Shown piece after piece: positions 23,530 to 35,800 of a stretch of DNA of 64,000 nucleotides; within the stretch, counting starts at the first letter, position 1; every line of letters begins with the position of its first letter. The DNA comes from Emydura subglobosa (lineage: Eukaryota; Chordata; Testudines; Chelidae), in contig ML679968.1 of the NCBI GenBank assembly GCA_007922225.1, positions 9,049,022 to 9,113,021 of the forward strand, given 5' to 3'. Below the pieces are notes generated by a model, which was not told the DNA's origin, did no database searches, and saw nothing but the letters and a program-made list of their open reading frames with translations. The position numbers were made by a program, and so were the translations under genes.

Positions 23530-24045
23530 TAAGGCCTCCACTGGAGTACTGTGTCCAGTTCTGGGCACCACACCTTAAGAAATATGTGGACAAATGGAGA
23601 GAGTCCAGAGAAGAGGAACAGAAATTATAAAAGCTTTAGAAAACCAGATCTATGAGGAAAGGTTAAAAAAATTGGGGCATGTTTGGTCTTGAGAAAAGAA
23701 GACTGAGGGTGGACCTGATAAGTGTACCAATAGGTTAAGGACTGTCATAAAGAGAATGGTGATCAATTGTTCTCCATGACCAATGAAGTTAGGACAAGAA
23801 GTAGTTGGCCTGATCTGAGATTTAGGTTAGATATTAGGAAAAACTTTCTAACGATAAGGATAGGTAAACACTGGAATGGGCTACCAAGGGAGGTTGCGGA
23901 ATCCCCGTCATTGGAGGTTTTTAAGAATAGGTTAGACAAACGTCTGGTAGGGATAGTCTAGGGAAAATTGGTCTTGCCTTATCACATGGGACTGGACAAA
24001 TTAGTTCTTGAGGTCTCTCCCAGCCCTACATTTTTTATGATTTCT
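23530..24045 (+). mobile_element. CR1 LINE 3' end, ORF2 tail plus 3' UTR
   Basis: The copy starts within the ORF2 tail at 'cctccactggagtactgtgt' (CR1 text 'LEYCVQFWAP'). It passes through a segment with indels and a clean frame at 23767-23961 ('FRLDIRKNFLTIRIGKHW', then '[19 protein letters not shown]'), with a stop at 23959-23961. The 3' UTR ends 'gaggtctctcccagcccta' and 'ttttttatgatttc'. Frameshifts before 23767 make it a dead copy. Its 5' junction lies only some ten bases after the inverted tRNA-like pair. Confidence 0.92.
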
Positions 24046-25669
24046 TGTTTGTGTTATTGCTAGGGGACTTGCTTTCACCGTGTTGCTGCCTTCATTCTGT
24101 TGGGTGGAAACAACATCTTTTATTTCATGGGTTTTTTAGTGACAGCCTGCATTTGCTCACTGGTCTCAGAATGGTTTTATTGAACATCACCAGCATTTGG
24201 CCACACTTCTCCAGTCTAATTCCACAATCCAGCTGGAATCAAATAGATCACAGAAGTAATGGAATAGTGGCAGTTACAGCAGTTGAATGGCTGGCAGCCT
24301 TCTGCATCATATCTATATCAAGAGTCTTTGGATCTACTAAAGTTATACTATAGACATTCTTCCCTTTGCTGGAAATCTCTACATCCTCAGTCACTGCATG
24401 TCACATTTTTTTTCTTTGTTGGTTAGGAACAGCAATGTGGCATGAAGTTGTTCTGTTTTCCACTCCCCTTGCACCTTTGCCCATAGGTTGGGCATTTTTC
24501 TTTCTGCCTTTCATGTTGCTCTTCACAGTACATACACTGATGCCTGAATTCTCTGTTGTTCTGTCTCTGACCTAGTTCCTAGGTTTCTTTAGCTTGAGCC
24601 TATGTACTTGTTCTGCACTGCTATTCAGCTGCCCTTGCTGTTTAGAGGCATTTCCCTTGGGTTAGCTCTATTTCTCTCAACAATTTCTGCAATAAACTTA
24701 AATCACATATCCAACAAATGATCCTGTCTCTAATTAGGGAATCTTTAATATCTCCAAAGGTACCCATGTGGATGCCAGTGTTTTAAGCTCTGTAACATAT
24801 CTCTCCCCTCTCCTGCCTCTTGGCTGTGGGTAAGAAGAACAGTATCTCGCTACAGTCTCGTTTTGTGTGGGGTTACATTACTCTGCAAATGACTTTATCC
24901 ACTGTTTCAGTGTTTCAGGCATTACTGCCGGCAACAATGCCTCATGCACTTCTAACCTTTTTTTCTTAATGAGATAGTAAAAAAACCTTTACTTCATTTT
25001 CTCCTCTTTATCCCCTGTCTGCTCCATATACAGAGTCAGTTCTTACTTCCATGCTTGGGAAAGATTTTTTTTGTCGGGCAATCCAGTTTTCCCAGTGATC
25101 AGAATCCCATGTTGCCTGTTTGTTCTGTTTCTAGCTGCCGTTTTGTTTGCTTTTCTGCCTGTTAATCACATTCTTTTTCTTGTTGTTATTGTCACTAGAA
25201 TGACTGCTGCCCTCATGTTTCATGTACTGCATGCTGAGTAATAATATATAAAGTCTTAATTCATCCAAAACAAAACTGTTTTTTTATTAAAAGAACTATT
25301 TACAAAGAGTCTGCAACTATCATTCCAGCCAGGTGCACGCAGACCGACTTCCTGATGCCTTTTCCAAACACTTCCTTCCTGCAGTATGTGCTCCTCCCTC
25401 CAAGTATCATGAAGGTTGCTACACACTGACAATAATTGGCTATTCGCAAGCCAGTCAGAGAGGCTAAAAACTGGAGGGACGTGGAGACTACCTTGGAAAT
25501 AGTCTTTCCCATTCAAGATTGAAGAATATTGGCAAGACAGTGTGAAGATGATTGTACTGTTACCCATCCTTCACTTATTCTGCATATAGAGGTTTCTCAA
25601 ATTTTCATGACCTTTTAGTTTACTGAAAACAATACACTAACAAAACGTAATTACAGTCAACAATAATAT
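24046..25669. other. No recognised feature
   Basis: T/C-rich in places, which opens hydrophobic frames (24045-24353, 24366-24575). I see no repeat match or domain. Confidence 0.4.
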
Positions 25670-25905
25670 TTGTCCTTTATCTCTATAGCATCATTCAAAG
25701 TGCTTTAAAAACATTAATTACTTAAGCTTCACAATAACTTGATGGACTATGTACTGGTGTAGCCATTTTACAACTGACTAAACTGAGGCACAGAAAGGTT
25801 AAGTAACTTACCCAAAGTGCCAGAGTGAGTTCGTGGCACAGCTAGGAATAGAGACTAGCTGCCTCCATGTATAATGCCCCACATGCTAATCATGTAATAC
25901 AACAT
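25670..25905 (+). mobile_element. MIR-like SINE
   Basis: Clear MIR-type text in order: 'ctctatagcatcattcaaag', 'attacttaagcttcacaata', 'ccattttacaactgactaaa', 'ctgaggcacagaaaggttaa', 'gtaacttacccaaagtgcca', 'gtggcacagctaggaataga'. This is the conserved core and LINE-related 3' half of MIR-type SINEs, which are ancient across amniotes. It is better preserved than the copies at 9640 and 36540. Confidence 0.85.
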
Positions 25906-28134
25906 CCTACTTTGTCTCGACAACATGCATCTGGGGGAAGAGATCTGGAGAATAAGTCAGTCAGGAGAATAAGAGCAGGGAATTCTCATTTCCTTTTTTC
26001 TGGGTACTGGCAGCATTATAATTAGTTGATTGCAGGAAATTAATAATTCAATTTCTTTTTTATCAACCAGATACATCAAAACAGTGCTTTGAGTCCTCTG
26101 GTCCTGAGATTTTGCTGAAGGAGATTTAATCTCCCTGAATTTGGAAAAATCAAAGGTAATTTAGAAAGGCTTCACACTGTATAATAGACATGATTAAGAG
26201 ATAAGGGAAGCCCCTTGTTTAGATGGTTTTTCAACTGAAATGTTTGAAACTTCTTAATTATGTATCTCTACTCTGGAATTTTTTATAGAAATTGATGAGG
26301 ACGGCCATTTCCCGATGGATTGAAAACAACCCTTTAGTTTATTTTGAAAGGGGATAGGGAGGAAAAGGCCTGTCAGGAGTTTAGGCCTATTTAATAGGAT
26401 AGGGATACACATCCTTTGTTGGTTTTGAACAATTATTCATTTCAGATAAATCAGACTTTTTCATTCCTTTATTAAATTTAGAACCTAACGTCCACCAAGG
26501 AAGTCAGTGAAGTGAAGTTTTGCAATTGCTTTCAACAGGAGCAGGATAAGGACTCATCATTTATTATCAGAGCAAGGGGGTCCTGCTATGCAGTTAAGCA
26601 TAAACTTGTAAGTCAAATGCTGGGGTTATTTAAATGATCATCTTTTTAATGAAAATTAAGGCATCTAGGCCCAGATCCTTAAAGATACTTAGGCATTGTT
26701 CTACTCAGCATTGCAAGGCCTAGGAAAATGTAAATTATTCCTATCAGACATAAATCCATATGCAAAACTATGCTCAGTTTTGCTTACCTCTACTTGCAAT
26801 CTATTTAATTTTGCACTTGCGGGCAAATCCTGATCAGGTATGAATTAGCAGTGCTCCATTGTAATAAATGCAGCTATGCCAATTTACACAGGCTCAGGAT
26901 CTAGACTTTGATTCTTCAGCCTGACTTGGAATCACCCTGTACCAAATGGCAAAGAGAACTGAAACAGTCATGAGTGAAATGTTTCTTCAGAGTGACTCTA
27001 ATACCAAGAAACTTTCACACTCCATATGTAAAAAAATTTCATAACTGGGTGTAACCTATTGGAGCAACATCCTATCAGAGGAAATAAGATTTGAAAAAAT
27101 ACCATTCATCTGGCCAGATAAATTTGATCCAGGTTTGGCAACCATTCATTGTATGTGGATTAGACTGAATGACCAGGAGCATCTAACATTCTTCATGTCA
27201 CGTTGCTCTGATACCCTGTAAAGTCAATTATCATTGCCTAAGTACTTGTACTTGCACATAATGTGGTTACATTTTTCTTTAGTCCATACAAAGTAGACAG
27301 ATTTCTTCTGAAAACCCCTAGTGGTTAATCTCCCTCAAAATGTTTGCTTGTCTTGATGGTCTTAACTTGTCCTTGTCCTGCTTGTCTAATGTTTCTCTGC
27401 CTTGTCATTTGTTCTGTTTGTCTGTGTTTCCTTCACCTGTTGATTAGTCATGGTATACATCTTGAATAATATATAGATTATGTGAGGAGACATCCTTGTA
27501 ATCATGCTCTACTGTAGGTAGTTTGGAAGTGTCCTGAATCTCCAAAGTATTCTCCCTTCTCAATATATCAGGAACATAGAGATAATGAAATGTCATGCAT
27601 AGTCTTGTCACTCCTTTTTTTCTGTCTGCAATTCAAAATGTAATCAAAACTTCAACACTTTACAAAAAATAATCATCAGATGTTCGGGGGATGTTTTTCT
27701 GGATGTGTGATCATGAGGCTTAGGGAAAGCTGTCAAGATAATTTCTGTCTCATTCCATCCACCTGAAGTACTGAGATCACTAAAAAAGTAAAGAATGGAC
27801 AGATAAGATAATACCAAGAGTTTCTTATACGTGTAAATGGCATAACATTAACATAATAACACTTGACTAGGATGTTTTCAGCTATGCTGCTGGAAGCCCT
27901 GCCAATCATCCTCTTTTCTTTCTCTTGCCTCTGCCATCATTAATACTGGCAAGAAGTTAACAGCATTTACAAGAAGCTTAAAATGCTTTAAAAGCTTTGA
28001 GAAGAGTTACAAATTGTATACAGGAATCACTTCACACACCACTAAAACCTGTTCAGTACAAAACCTCCAGGTACATTTCACCACAGGATAGCAGAATAGC
28101 TCAGTTGACTTCTGGCCTTGCTCCTAGACTGTAC
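25906..28134. other. No recognised feature except a possible palindrome arm
   Basis: At 26668-26720 'ggcccagatccttaaagata' and 'cttaggcattg' resemble one arm of the palindromic repeats. The rest is unremarkable. Confidence 0.35.
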
Positions 28135-28206
28135 TGGGTTCTGGCTCTCCTATTACTCCCCACTCCCTGTCCCGATTTTTCATACCTGCCATCTAGTCAC
28201 CCTATC
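28135..28206 (-). repeat. Fragment of an interspersed repeat ('gtcaccctatctgg' end)
   Basis: 'tcctattactccccactccc', 'tgtcccgatttttcat' and 'ccatctagtcaccctat' match the end of a repeat I recall as common in turtles, whose terminal inverted repeat reads like 'gggtgaccagat'. Only one end is present. The class is probably a MITE, unverified. Confidence 0.5.
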
Positions 28207-28295
28207 TGGGAAGCCCAGCTCCTTTCTGAGGCGTTGGAACTTGCAGACAACACTTGGGAGGAGCAGAAAATGGTGCCGCGCAGGGGGACTCCCTC

Positions 28296-28338
28296 TGTGT
28301 GTGTGTGCGTGCGTGTGCGTGCGTGTGTGTGTGTGTGT
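28296..28338. repeat. (GT)n microsatellite with GC interruptions
   Basis: Alternating gt with four 'gcgt' interruptions. The overlapping frames at 27997-28419, 28118-28345 (+) and 28197-28508 (-) are kept open by this repeat. Confidence 0.92.
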
Positions 28339-28343
28339 AAGGT

Positions 28344-28358
28344 GAAGAAGAAGAAGAA
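28344..28358. repeat. (GAA)5 microsatellite
   Basis: Five perfect gaa units six bases after the GT repeat. Confidence 0.9.
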
Positions 28359-28839
28359 TAGCATAATTGAAACTAAAGGTGACAATTTTAGATGGGCAGA
28401 GTGTAGGTACCCAAGATAGAAGAACTCATCCAGGATGTTTACGCTAACACTAGCTAGTCTCACAAAAAGTTGTATATGATTTCTGAGGCTCCAGACATGT
28501 GAGGTCATTAGTTTTTACATCTCGTTTGAAAGATGCCACCTCCAGCATCTCAGTGCTTCCTGACATAGTGCCAAAAAGTTGGTTCAAATGGAAGAGTTCC
28601 ACTTCTTGGATCATGAGCCCCATACCTGGATGTCTCTGGTACTGGCTCAGGCCAATCCTGTTTATGTTATGATATCTGACAAGATCAGAGCTCAGAGGTG
28701 GTCTGGCTGCAGATTTAAAGCATTGCCTGGGGCACCTGAAAGTTAACTTGATCCAGGCTTGTTATGAAACTACCCAATAGTACATTGCAAAGGAAAAGAG
28801 AATAGAAATGGCTGACTGTCTTAACTAAAGTGAGGGGGA

Positions 28840-29430
28840 GAGGAGCTTGCGGAAAAGTCGCTGTGTGGGGACACTTCAGTACTTTCTTTGCCAACTCCCA
28901 GATTACCTTTTAATGGTTTGTTTACAAAAAATACACCATTCAATTTGGACAAAGCACTAATTGAATTTAAAGTTGTATTAGAGGTCATTGCAGTACGGCA
29001 GCTTCTCATTCCTTTGTGTAACTGACTTTGACTGGAGAGCTGCTGGCAGGGATCAAACAGGTGCAGAGAGAGCTATGCATGATGCAGCTACCGCTTATTG
29101 TGTTTTCAGCTCTCTTATTGAAAAAGCCCTAACTGAATTTTAAGTTTAACAGCATATTGCAGATCGCCATCACCTGTTTATCGTGTGTTCCCTTGCAAAC
29201 CAGTATGACTGGAAAAGCCATTACGCAGTGCTGACATGTGCTGCAGGTGCCCAGAGCTGTTCATACTGCTGTTGCTAGCACATTTTAATTCATTAGTTTT
29301 AAAGGACTAACTGAGTTTTAAGTTTTCTAGCAAGTTAAGCCAGTTGATAGTATTTCATTTATGTTTTGTTTCCTGCAAACAACAATGACTGAAAAAATGG
29401 TACAGAGTAGACTACGGCAGGTGGGCTGGG
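28840..29430. repeat. Diverged tandem array, three to four units of about 175 bp
   Basis: Three blocks start with near-identical text: 'gcactaattgaatttaaagt' (28954), 'gccctaactgaattttaagt' (29126) and 'ggactaactgagttttaagt' (29304), a spacing of 172 and 178. A second landmark recurs in register: 'tgactgg' at 29029 and 29206 and 'tgactga' at 29386, with the fuller matches 'ccttgcaaaccagtatgact' and 'tcctgcaaacaacaatgact'. A third, 'caggtgc..agagct', is shared by the first two. An upstream partial unit is suggested by 'ggaaaagtcg' at 28851, 360 bases before 'ggaaaagcca' at 29211. There is no coding potential. Function is unknown; it could be an old duplicated regulatory element or a satellite remnant. 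Confidence 0.7.
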
Positions 29431-29533
29431 ATAATGGCCACATAGACCAGGCTTGCTGCCAATTATTATCAGTAATAATTATTTAAGAGGAACTCTACCT
29501 TTTGACTTAGGAGTTTTGCACCCATATCACAAA

Positions 29534-29715
29534 GGGTCTGATTTTGCCACCCTTACCCATGCTAAGTAGTCCCTTAGACTCTGATCCAAAACCCCAAGAA
29601 TACATTGACTGAGTGACTTCAGCAGGCTTCAAATCAGTATTGAAGTCAATAGGACTACATTACTCTCAGAGTAAGGTACTATTCATTGTTAGTAAAAATA
29701 GGGGGAATCTGGTCC
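29534..29715. repeat. Palindromic (foldback) element with insertions
   Basis: Left arm 'gtctgattttgccaccctta' then 'cccatgctaagtagtccctt'. Right arm on the opposite strand 'ggaccagattccccctattt' then 'ttactaacaatgaatagtac'. The centre is 'attgaagtcaataggac'. Related to the family at 8103 and 11497, more diverged. Confidence 0.6.
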
Positions 29716-30689
29716 AAAGCAGTCACCATCTCCTTTCTGAAGCAGTCCACTGTTGCCACCCTTTCTGCAACCAATATAAGCAAAATTAACACACAACCAG
29801 ATGTGGTTAACAGCAGCATCTGCTTAAAAAATAAATCACACTTGTATGTGAAAATGCTTTAGCACTCTTGTTACAAATAATGCTTAAGATTACTATAACT
29901 GACAGATTGGAGAAGAAAAATTGTCCTACGTTTTCAGGATTATTGGGGATTTTTTTTTGGCATTTGATAGCATTTAGTGGTTTCTTCTACACAACACTGT
30001 GTGTTGTGTGCTTAAACTACCACATGGCCCTGGGGTCGGCTAGTTCTAGTGGAGTAGCTTCAGTGTACTAACTGAAGCTAACTGTTGCAATGAAGAAAAA
30101 TCCTAAAGCAGTCTGTCTGTGGTAGAAACTGTGATACTTTTACTGTTGCTAGCACTCACAGCTAATTGGGCTAGTGTGGGTGACCGTGTGGGATGCTGCT
30201 ATAGGGTGTGACCAGTAGTCCCAAGTGTTGAGACATCTTTGCTCTGTCTCCTGATAGGACATGCACTATTGATGTGGAAGCATTATAGAGGAATACTGAC
30301 AAACAAATAAAAGAACATAGAATGAGGGCCTTTGATCGCTAGCACGAGGTGAGGGATTGGCCAACCAATTAGGTAATATAAGAACCGAATTTAACCTCCT
30401 GAGATAAACTGTGAACTGACCTAAACATTCACTCAAATATTTCCAAACCAAAAAAGTACAGTTTTTTCTCCTCAAGTTTTTCCTGTTTTTTCAAAACTTC
30501 TGTCTGAGAGAGATTCCCTATAGTTAAGATAGAGAATTGCCAGTGCCATTAGGAATATCTCCCAAAACAAAATCAACTTTAAGTATAGTTAATGTATATT
30601 CTACCTTTCACCCCAAATTATCCTTTAAAAAATTTACATTCAGCACCACTGAAATGCAGTCACCCTGGGAAAAGTAAGGCAATAGTCAA
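29716..30689. other. No recognised feature
   Basis: Nothing recognised on either strand. Confidence 0.35.
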
Positions 30690-31144
30690 AATGATCCATG
30701 AACAAAGGCAGCTAACAGGGAAGTTTTGAAGGGAGTACTGGAGAATCTGTGGTGTGAGGTATCACGACTTGGTGAGTGGTGTGTTTGGTCTGTCTGTAGG
30801 TAGTTTGTTCTCTGTGTACAGGCTGCATAGCTGGGCCATAGGCCCCGAGTAGGTAGGGTGCCTTGCTAACGGCCACAAGGCTGTAGGCCCTGGAGCTTTG
30901 ATCAGTCCAGCAGTTTGCATCATGAGATATCTCACAAACAGCTGATAACTTCAGGGAACTCGGAAGTGTGCTGAAGACAAAAAATGTCCAAGCAATCTTG
31001 TCTGAGATCCTTCCTGTCCCATGACTTAAGGAAGACAGAAGGCAGAAGATTCTGGAAGTGAACCTCTGGCAAGATAAGTGGTGTAAGGTGGACCAATCTC
31101 CTCAGGGACTGGCTGGCTAGAGTAGTCAGGAGGGAGTTAAACTA
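30690..31144 (+). mobile_element. Possible LINE 5' UTR segment
   Basis: More GC-rich than its surroundings, with words such as 'aaaggcagctaacagggaag', 'tgcatagctgggccatagg' and 'ggactggctggctagagtag'. I associate these with the 5' region of turtle CR1-like LINEs. It lies directly upstream of, and in the same orientation as, the LINE body at 31300-32637, separated only by an AT-rich patch. I infer both belong to one insertion, without proof. Confidence 0.4.
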
Positions 31145-31265
31145 ATAGCATATGTACTAGTAGCATAGGTATTAATAGCATAATAACATGTATTATGTAA
31201 TATTATAACATTATATTATGTAATATAATACATAACATATGTAACTTATATAATATAATAATTTA
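31145..31265. repeat. AT-rich simple/palindromic patch
   Basis: Repeated 'taatagcata', 'gtattatgtaatattataac' and 'tataatataata' words. Many short self-complementary stretches. Confidence 0.8.
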
Positions 31266-31299
31266 ATCAGAAAAATGTGAATGATAATTAGGAATTGTT

Positions 31300-32637
31300 T
31301 AAGAACACTAGATGCCCGCCAAGACCCCATCCTACAGTTGAGGAAGAGACAATGCTGGTTAAAAAAATACCTGGTTTAGAGGGGAATTGAAGGCAGCTAT
31401 AAAACATTATGTAAAAACATGGAAGAAAGGGGAAGTTGATAGTAAAGAATATAAATCAGAATTTAGGAATTGTGGAAAACTGGTAAGGAAAGCCAAGGGA
31501 CACATGGATAAATCTATCAACAGTAAGAGTTCAACAGTAAGAGTTAAGGATAATAGGAAGGAATTTTAAAAATATATTAGGAACAAAAAGAATCCTGACA
31601 ATCGTCAATTATTAGATGAAAATGCTAGATTAATCGATAATAACGCAGAAAAGGCAGGTTTTCAGAAAATATTTCTATTCTGTATTTGGGAAAAAAACAG
31701 ATGATGTAATCCATCATATGGTGATGGTAGCATTCTTTCCACTTCACCAGTATTCCTGGAGAATGTTAATCAGAAGATATTCAAAGTTAGATATTTTTAA
31801 ATCAGCAGGTCCAGATAACTTGCAACCAAGAGCTTTAGAAAAACTGGCTGAGGATCTTGCTGGACTGTTCCTGTTGATTTTCAAGAACTCCAAAACACTT
31901 GGGAAGTTCCAGAAGACTAGAAGGAAGGAGTATTGCAGAAAAGGATATGGGGACTATAGTGGATCACAAAGTAACTATATATGGGTATATAAATATGGAT
32001 AATCAATGTAATAATGTTGCAAACAAACATCAGTCCAGGATGTATTAACAGGAGCGTTGTAAGGAAGACACGAGAAATAATTCTTCCACTCTATTCAGCA
32101 TTGAATAATCGGCTGGATTATTGTGTCCAGTTCTGGGCACCACACTTCAGGGAAGATATGGACAAATAGAGAAAGTCCAGAGAAGTGCAACAAAAATTAT
32201 TAAAGTTCTAGAAAATATGACCTACAAGGAAAAAATTGAAAAAATTTGGGTTTGTGTAATCTGGAGAAGAGAAAACTGAGTGGGGGGACATGACAACAGT
32301 CTTCAAGTACATAACAGGTTGTTATGAAGAGGAGCGTAATAAACTGTTCTCCTTAACCACTGAGGACAGAACAAGTATTAATGTGCTTAAATTGTTACAA
32401 GGGAGATTTAGGTTACATATTAGAGAAAAAATTCTTAACTTTAAGGGTAGTTTAACATGAACAAATTACCTAGGGAGGTTGTTGAATCTCTGTATTGGAG
32501 GTTTTTAGAACAGTTTAGAGAAACACCTGTCAGGGATGGTCTGAAAATATTTAGTCTCCCCCCTTCACTGCAGGGGGCTGGATTAGATTACCTATTGAGG
32601 TCCCTTCCAGTTCTTCATTTCTATGATTTTCCCAATT
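31300..32637 (+). mobile_element. CR1-like LINE with internal deletion of the RT core
   Basis: Two separated parts of one LINE are joined. The left part (about 31300-31920) reads as the region between endonuclease and RT: 'AAIKHYVKTWKKGEVDSKEY', 'KNPDNRQLLDENARLI', then the RT entry 'SAGPDNLQPRALEKLAEDLA' (frame 31718-32002). At about 31920-31935 it jumps to the RT thumb/C-terminal text, recognisable from 'aggatatggggactatagtg' and, further on, 'ttgtgtccagttctgggcac', then 'gagagatttaggttacat'-like tail and 'caaattacctagggaggttg'. The 3' UTR ends 'gaggtcccttccagttc'. The catalytic palm is missing. There are many stops and a 14-bp tandem duplication at 31518-31545. It is a dead copy. Confidence 0.87.
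31518..31545. repeat. 14-bp tandem duplication inside the LINE
   Basis: 'caacagtaagagtt' occurs twice head to tail. Confidence 0.9.
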
Positions 32638-32639
32638 TG

Positions 32640-32891
32640 TGCATCACTCTGCAGCTTAGGCACCCAGGTGTGAGGCATGGGGCTGCAGTGCAAATGCTCA
32701 GAGGTGAAAACATAGGCACTTAGGGAACTTTGACTGCAAAAATGTAGGCATCAACCAAGTGATATTGGGAGCCTATGAGGCTCGGGGGCAGCTAAACTGG
32801 GACACTGTGAATCCCAGTGGGGCCTGGTTCTGAGATTTTTGTGCCTAAAGAGGCAGTTAGATGCCGAAGTCCTTTTGTGAATCTAGCCCCA
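32640..32891 (-). repeat. Interspersed repeat of the 'ggggctagatt' type, minus orientation
   Basis: On the minus strand it starts 'ggggctagattcacaaaagg' and goes on 'acttcggcatctaactgcct', matching the plus-strand start of the repeat at 61984 ('ggggctagatccacaaaggg', 'atttaggtgcttaactgc'). It directly abuts the CR1 3' end. Confidence 0.65.
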
Positions 32892-35800
32892 AATGCTTTT
32901 TTTTTTTCATATTGCCATTCCTAACACCCTCTCTGCATTCCCAGTCCTAATAGAAGTAACTGTATGGTAAACAATTTTATTTCCCTTAAAATATTCTGAT
33001 GTAGTCTACTCTAGAGCCAAGATTTTAAAAAATGGATGCCTAAAATTAGGCTTCTAATATTTACATAAAGGATTTATTATTTAAAATCAGTGGCAGCTGC
33101 TGGGCAATCAATGTTTTTGAAAATAGGGCCACTTACTGATGCGCCTAACTATGGATTTAGGAACCTAACTTCAGGCAGTAATTTAAAAAAAAAAAACTTC
33201 ATAAAACTTATGGTAATAACACAAGCTGCCTCCTTCATATACAAACTGCTCCATCTTCTCTGTAGCTTATTTCAGCTACAGATGGCGTATGAGAATATAG
33301 GCATTTTTAAAATATAGCGCACCACAATCAAAATGATCAAATCTTTTCTGTGCAAATGCATATATTGTCATATTCATTCACACAGGGAATATCTAAAATA
33401 AAGTATATTGGTCTCTACTTTCTACTTCCTTTTCTTCTGTTCTTCTTTCTATGCCTATTCCCCTCTCTCTCTGCCTTCCCCATTCCAGTGTATTAAAAGG
33501 AAGGACAAGTACTAAAGGATAAATCAAGTACCAAAATCAGATATCATTAATTTGCATATGAAAATTAGAAGGCTAGCTCACATTTATTTTTTGTTTTGTT
33601 TTTTCCCTCCGTAGTCCAGTGACAGATGATCTATAGTAGAAACAAAATTGCCTGGCTCCAGGTCTGCAATAGCTCAGATTCCAAACTCAAAATAAGAATG
33701 CATGCCTCAACTCAGGCAATTAACCTCAGCTTCACGCCCAATCTACTCCAAATTAATAAAACAGTAAAACACCAGACTGAATGCTGCTTTCTCCCCTCTC
33801 CAGAAGGAGTTCTTTCTTAACAAAAAGGTGTCCTTACTTCAATGGCGTCCCTTGCCATAAAAGCAAAAAATTGGCTACTTTGAAACATTAGGCTTTTCAT
33901 TGGGATTACCCACATCACGCAATCTATGGTCTGAGGATATTAAATACTATGCACTCTGCTGTTGTTAGTATTATTGATTTTAAGTTTTTACTATTAACAA
34001 CAGTGAAATTGATGTAAACATCTCAGAAACATACTGTGGCTAGGAGAACATAGCTGAAGTCCCAGGATTGTGAAGTAGGGCCATGTCTTACATAAATGAA
34101 AGTATTTCTGACTCTCAGAGTTCTCCTGGTCTGGAATTGAGTAATTACTCCTAGAGGGTTCCTTTGAGTCACCGCAACATGCTGGTGGCAGTGCAGAGCA
34201 CCAGCTTTCCCTGAGATATCCAGTGTGCAGAGAGACTGCACAGGTTGCACCATTTTTTTGCATTGGATCTACTCCATGGGCCAGTGTAGAAGAAGCTAAG
34301 ACCAAGGTCTTGCCTCCTCCCTTCCCATTAAGTGTGATGTATGGCCTTGGGGGTGCACAATAGGAGCACTCTCTGTGCTCCCCCAAGTGTGAGTCACAAC
34401 AAGGGATAGGAACAATGTGGGCAAGCTTCTTGAATGCCTTTCCCGACGTGCCCCTCACTTCCCATCCCTCCCCCCATAATGTGGTCCTTAATCAGTCTAG
34501 AAGCCTGGAAAAATAATCACTGCTCGATTGAAAATTATCAGAAATTTTGGTTCAAATTACATAGCGCTGACTTCTCACACATGGAAAATCCAGTCATTGG
34601 ATTTAAAACAATGATGTTAGTGTTACAGTGAGACTTGTAAAACACGTGCTACTTGGTTCAGTTCAGTTCTGCTTTTTATGCCACACCAGTGTCCTGCGAG
34701 GGATGAATGTAGAGACCAGCCATGGGGCTGGGATCCCACAGGACCTGCTATCAACATAGTGAGAGCAGGATTAAAAAAATTCTCACACAGGGTTCTATAC
34801 CAGAACCACCACTGTTGCATTTTCCAAGGACCTATCAATGGTATCACTGGTACTGAACTTTTGGGGGCCTCTATAGATCCTGGAAGCAGCTTCATTAAAA
34901 TAAAATAACTTGAATCAGGACATACTTAGAGCCATCATATGCTCTTTCTCTTGGAGCCCTAGTTCTGTCTGGGATTTCATTGAACTTGACCTTGTAGTTA
35001 CCCTTCCATGAGGACATCTCCCCTGCTAGTAGACCTCTGCCATGCACCTTTCACAGTCATTTACACAGGTATCAAGTCAGTATAAAATGCTATTTTATCA
35101 GAATGGTAAGATTTTGCACCCACTTTGTTCTTGTTTCCCACAGGTTTAAAGGGGTACATAAGTGCTAGACAGTAGAGAATGAAACTGTTCAGGCAATGAG
35201 TGGGGAGAAATTAATATAAAATTGATTCAGAACTCAGTTCTTCTCTCCTTAGTTCTGAAAATTTTACCACTCATAATCAGATTGGCATAATATATAGAAT
35301 GAAAATCTACACTATAGTTAAGTCATTTTTTAAAACTATTGCGCAACCTACAGGGACACATTACAGTTCTTAATTTCTTCTGATACCTCCTTTTTTCTAG
35401 TGCTTGATCTTGCATCAAGCCCTCAAAACAATGCAAATGATGTTTTAATGTTGCACATGAGAGATTTCCCAGTTTTTCAGTGACAAGTCTAGGAAGTCAC
35501 AGTAGAATTTGTTAATAAATGAACACAGATTAGACCTCAGTAGCACAGGTTTGCAGTTGGCTTTTTCCTCTTACTGATGTCTGATTAGCACTTAAATTGC
35601 TTCACACCATTAGTTGCTGAGGATTTAGTGATCATTAGTGGGCCTGAAAATGAGCAAGATAAAAGGAAACTTTGTTTTCAATTCAGGGGATGGTTTACTT
35701 ATTCTATGTAGGGTCATTTACAGTTAAAGAGGTGTGTGACGTTGATTAGAGTTTAGTTTTATGCATTATTATGTTCTGTTATGAATATTAATAGCAGTTT

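Noticed and set aside
27997..28508. Frames across the GT microsatellite
   Set aside because: The dinucleotide repeat has no stop codon in these phases and keeps the frames open artificially (poly Val-Cys or Thr-His text).
28840..29430. CRISPR-like array
   Set aside because: Units are ~175 bp, diverged throughout and lack constant short repeats with variable spacers; the DNA is vertebrate.
33994..34458. 154-codon minus-strand frame as a gene
   Set aside because: No recognisable domain, no splice or start context, and another minus-strand frame (34023-34253) overlaps it in a different phase.
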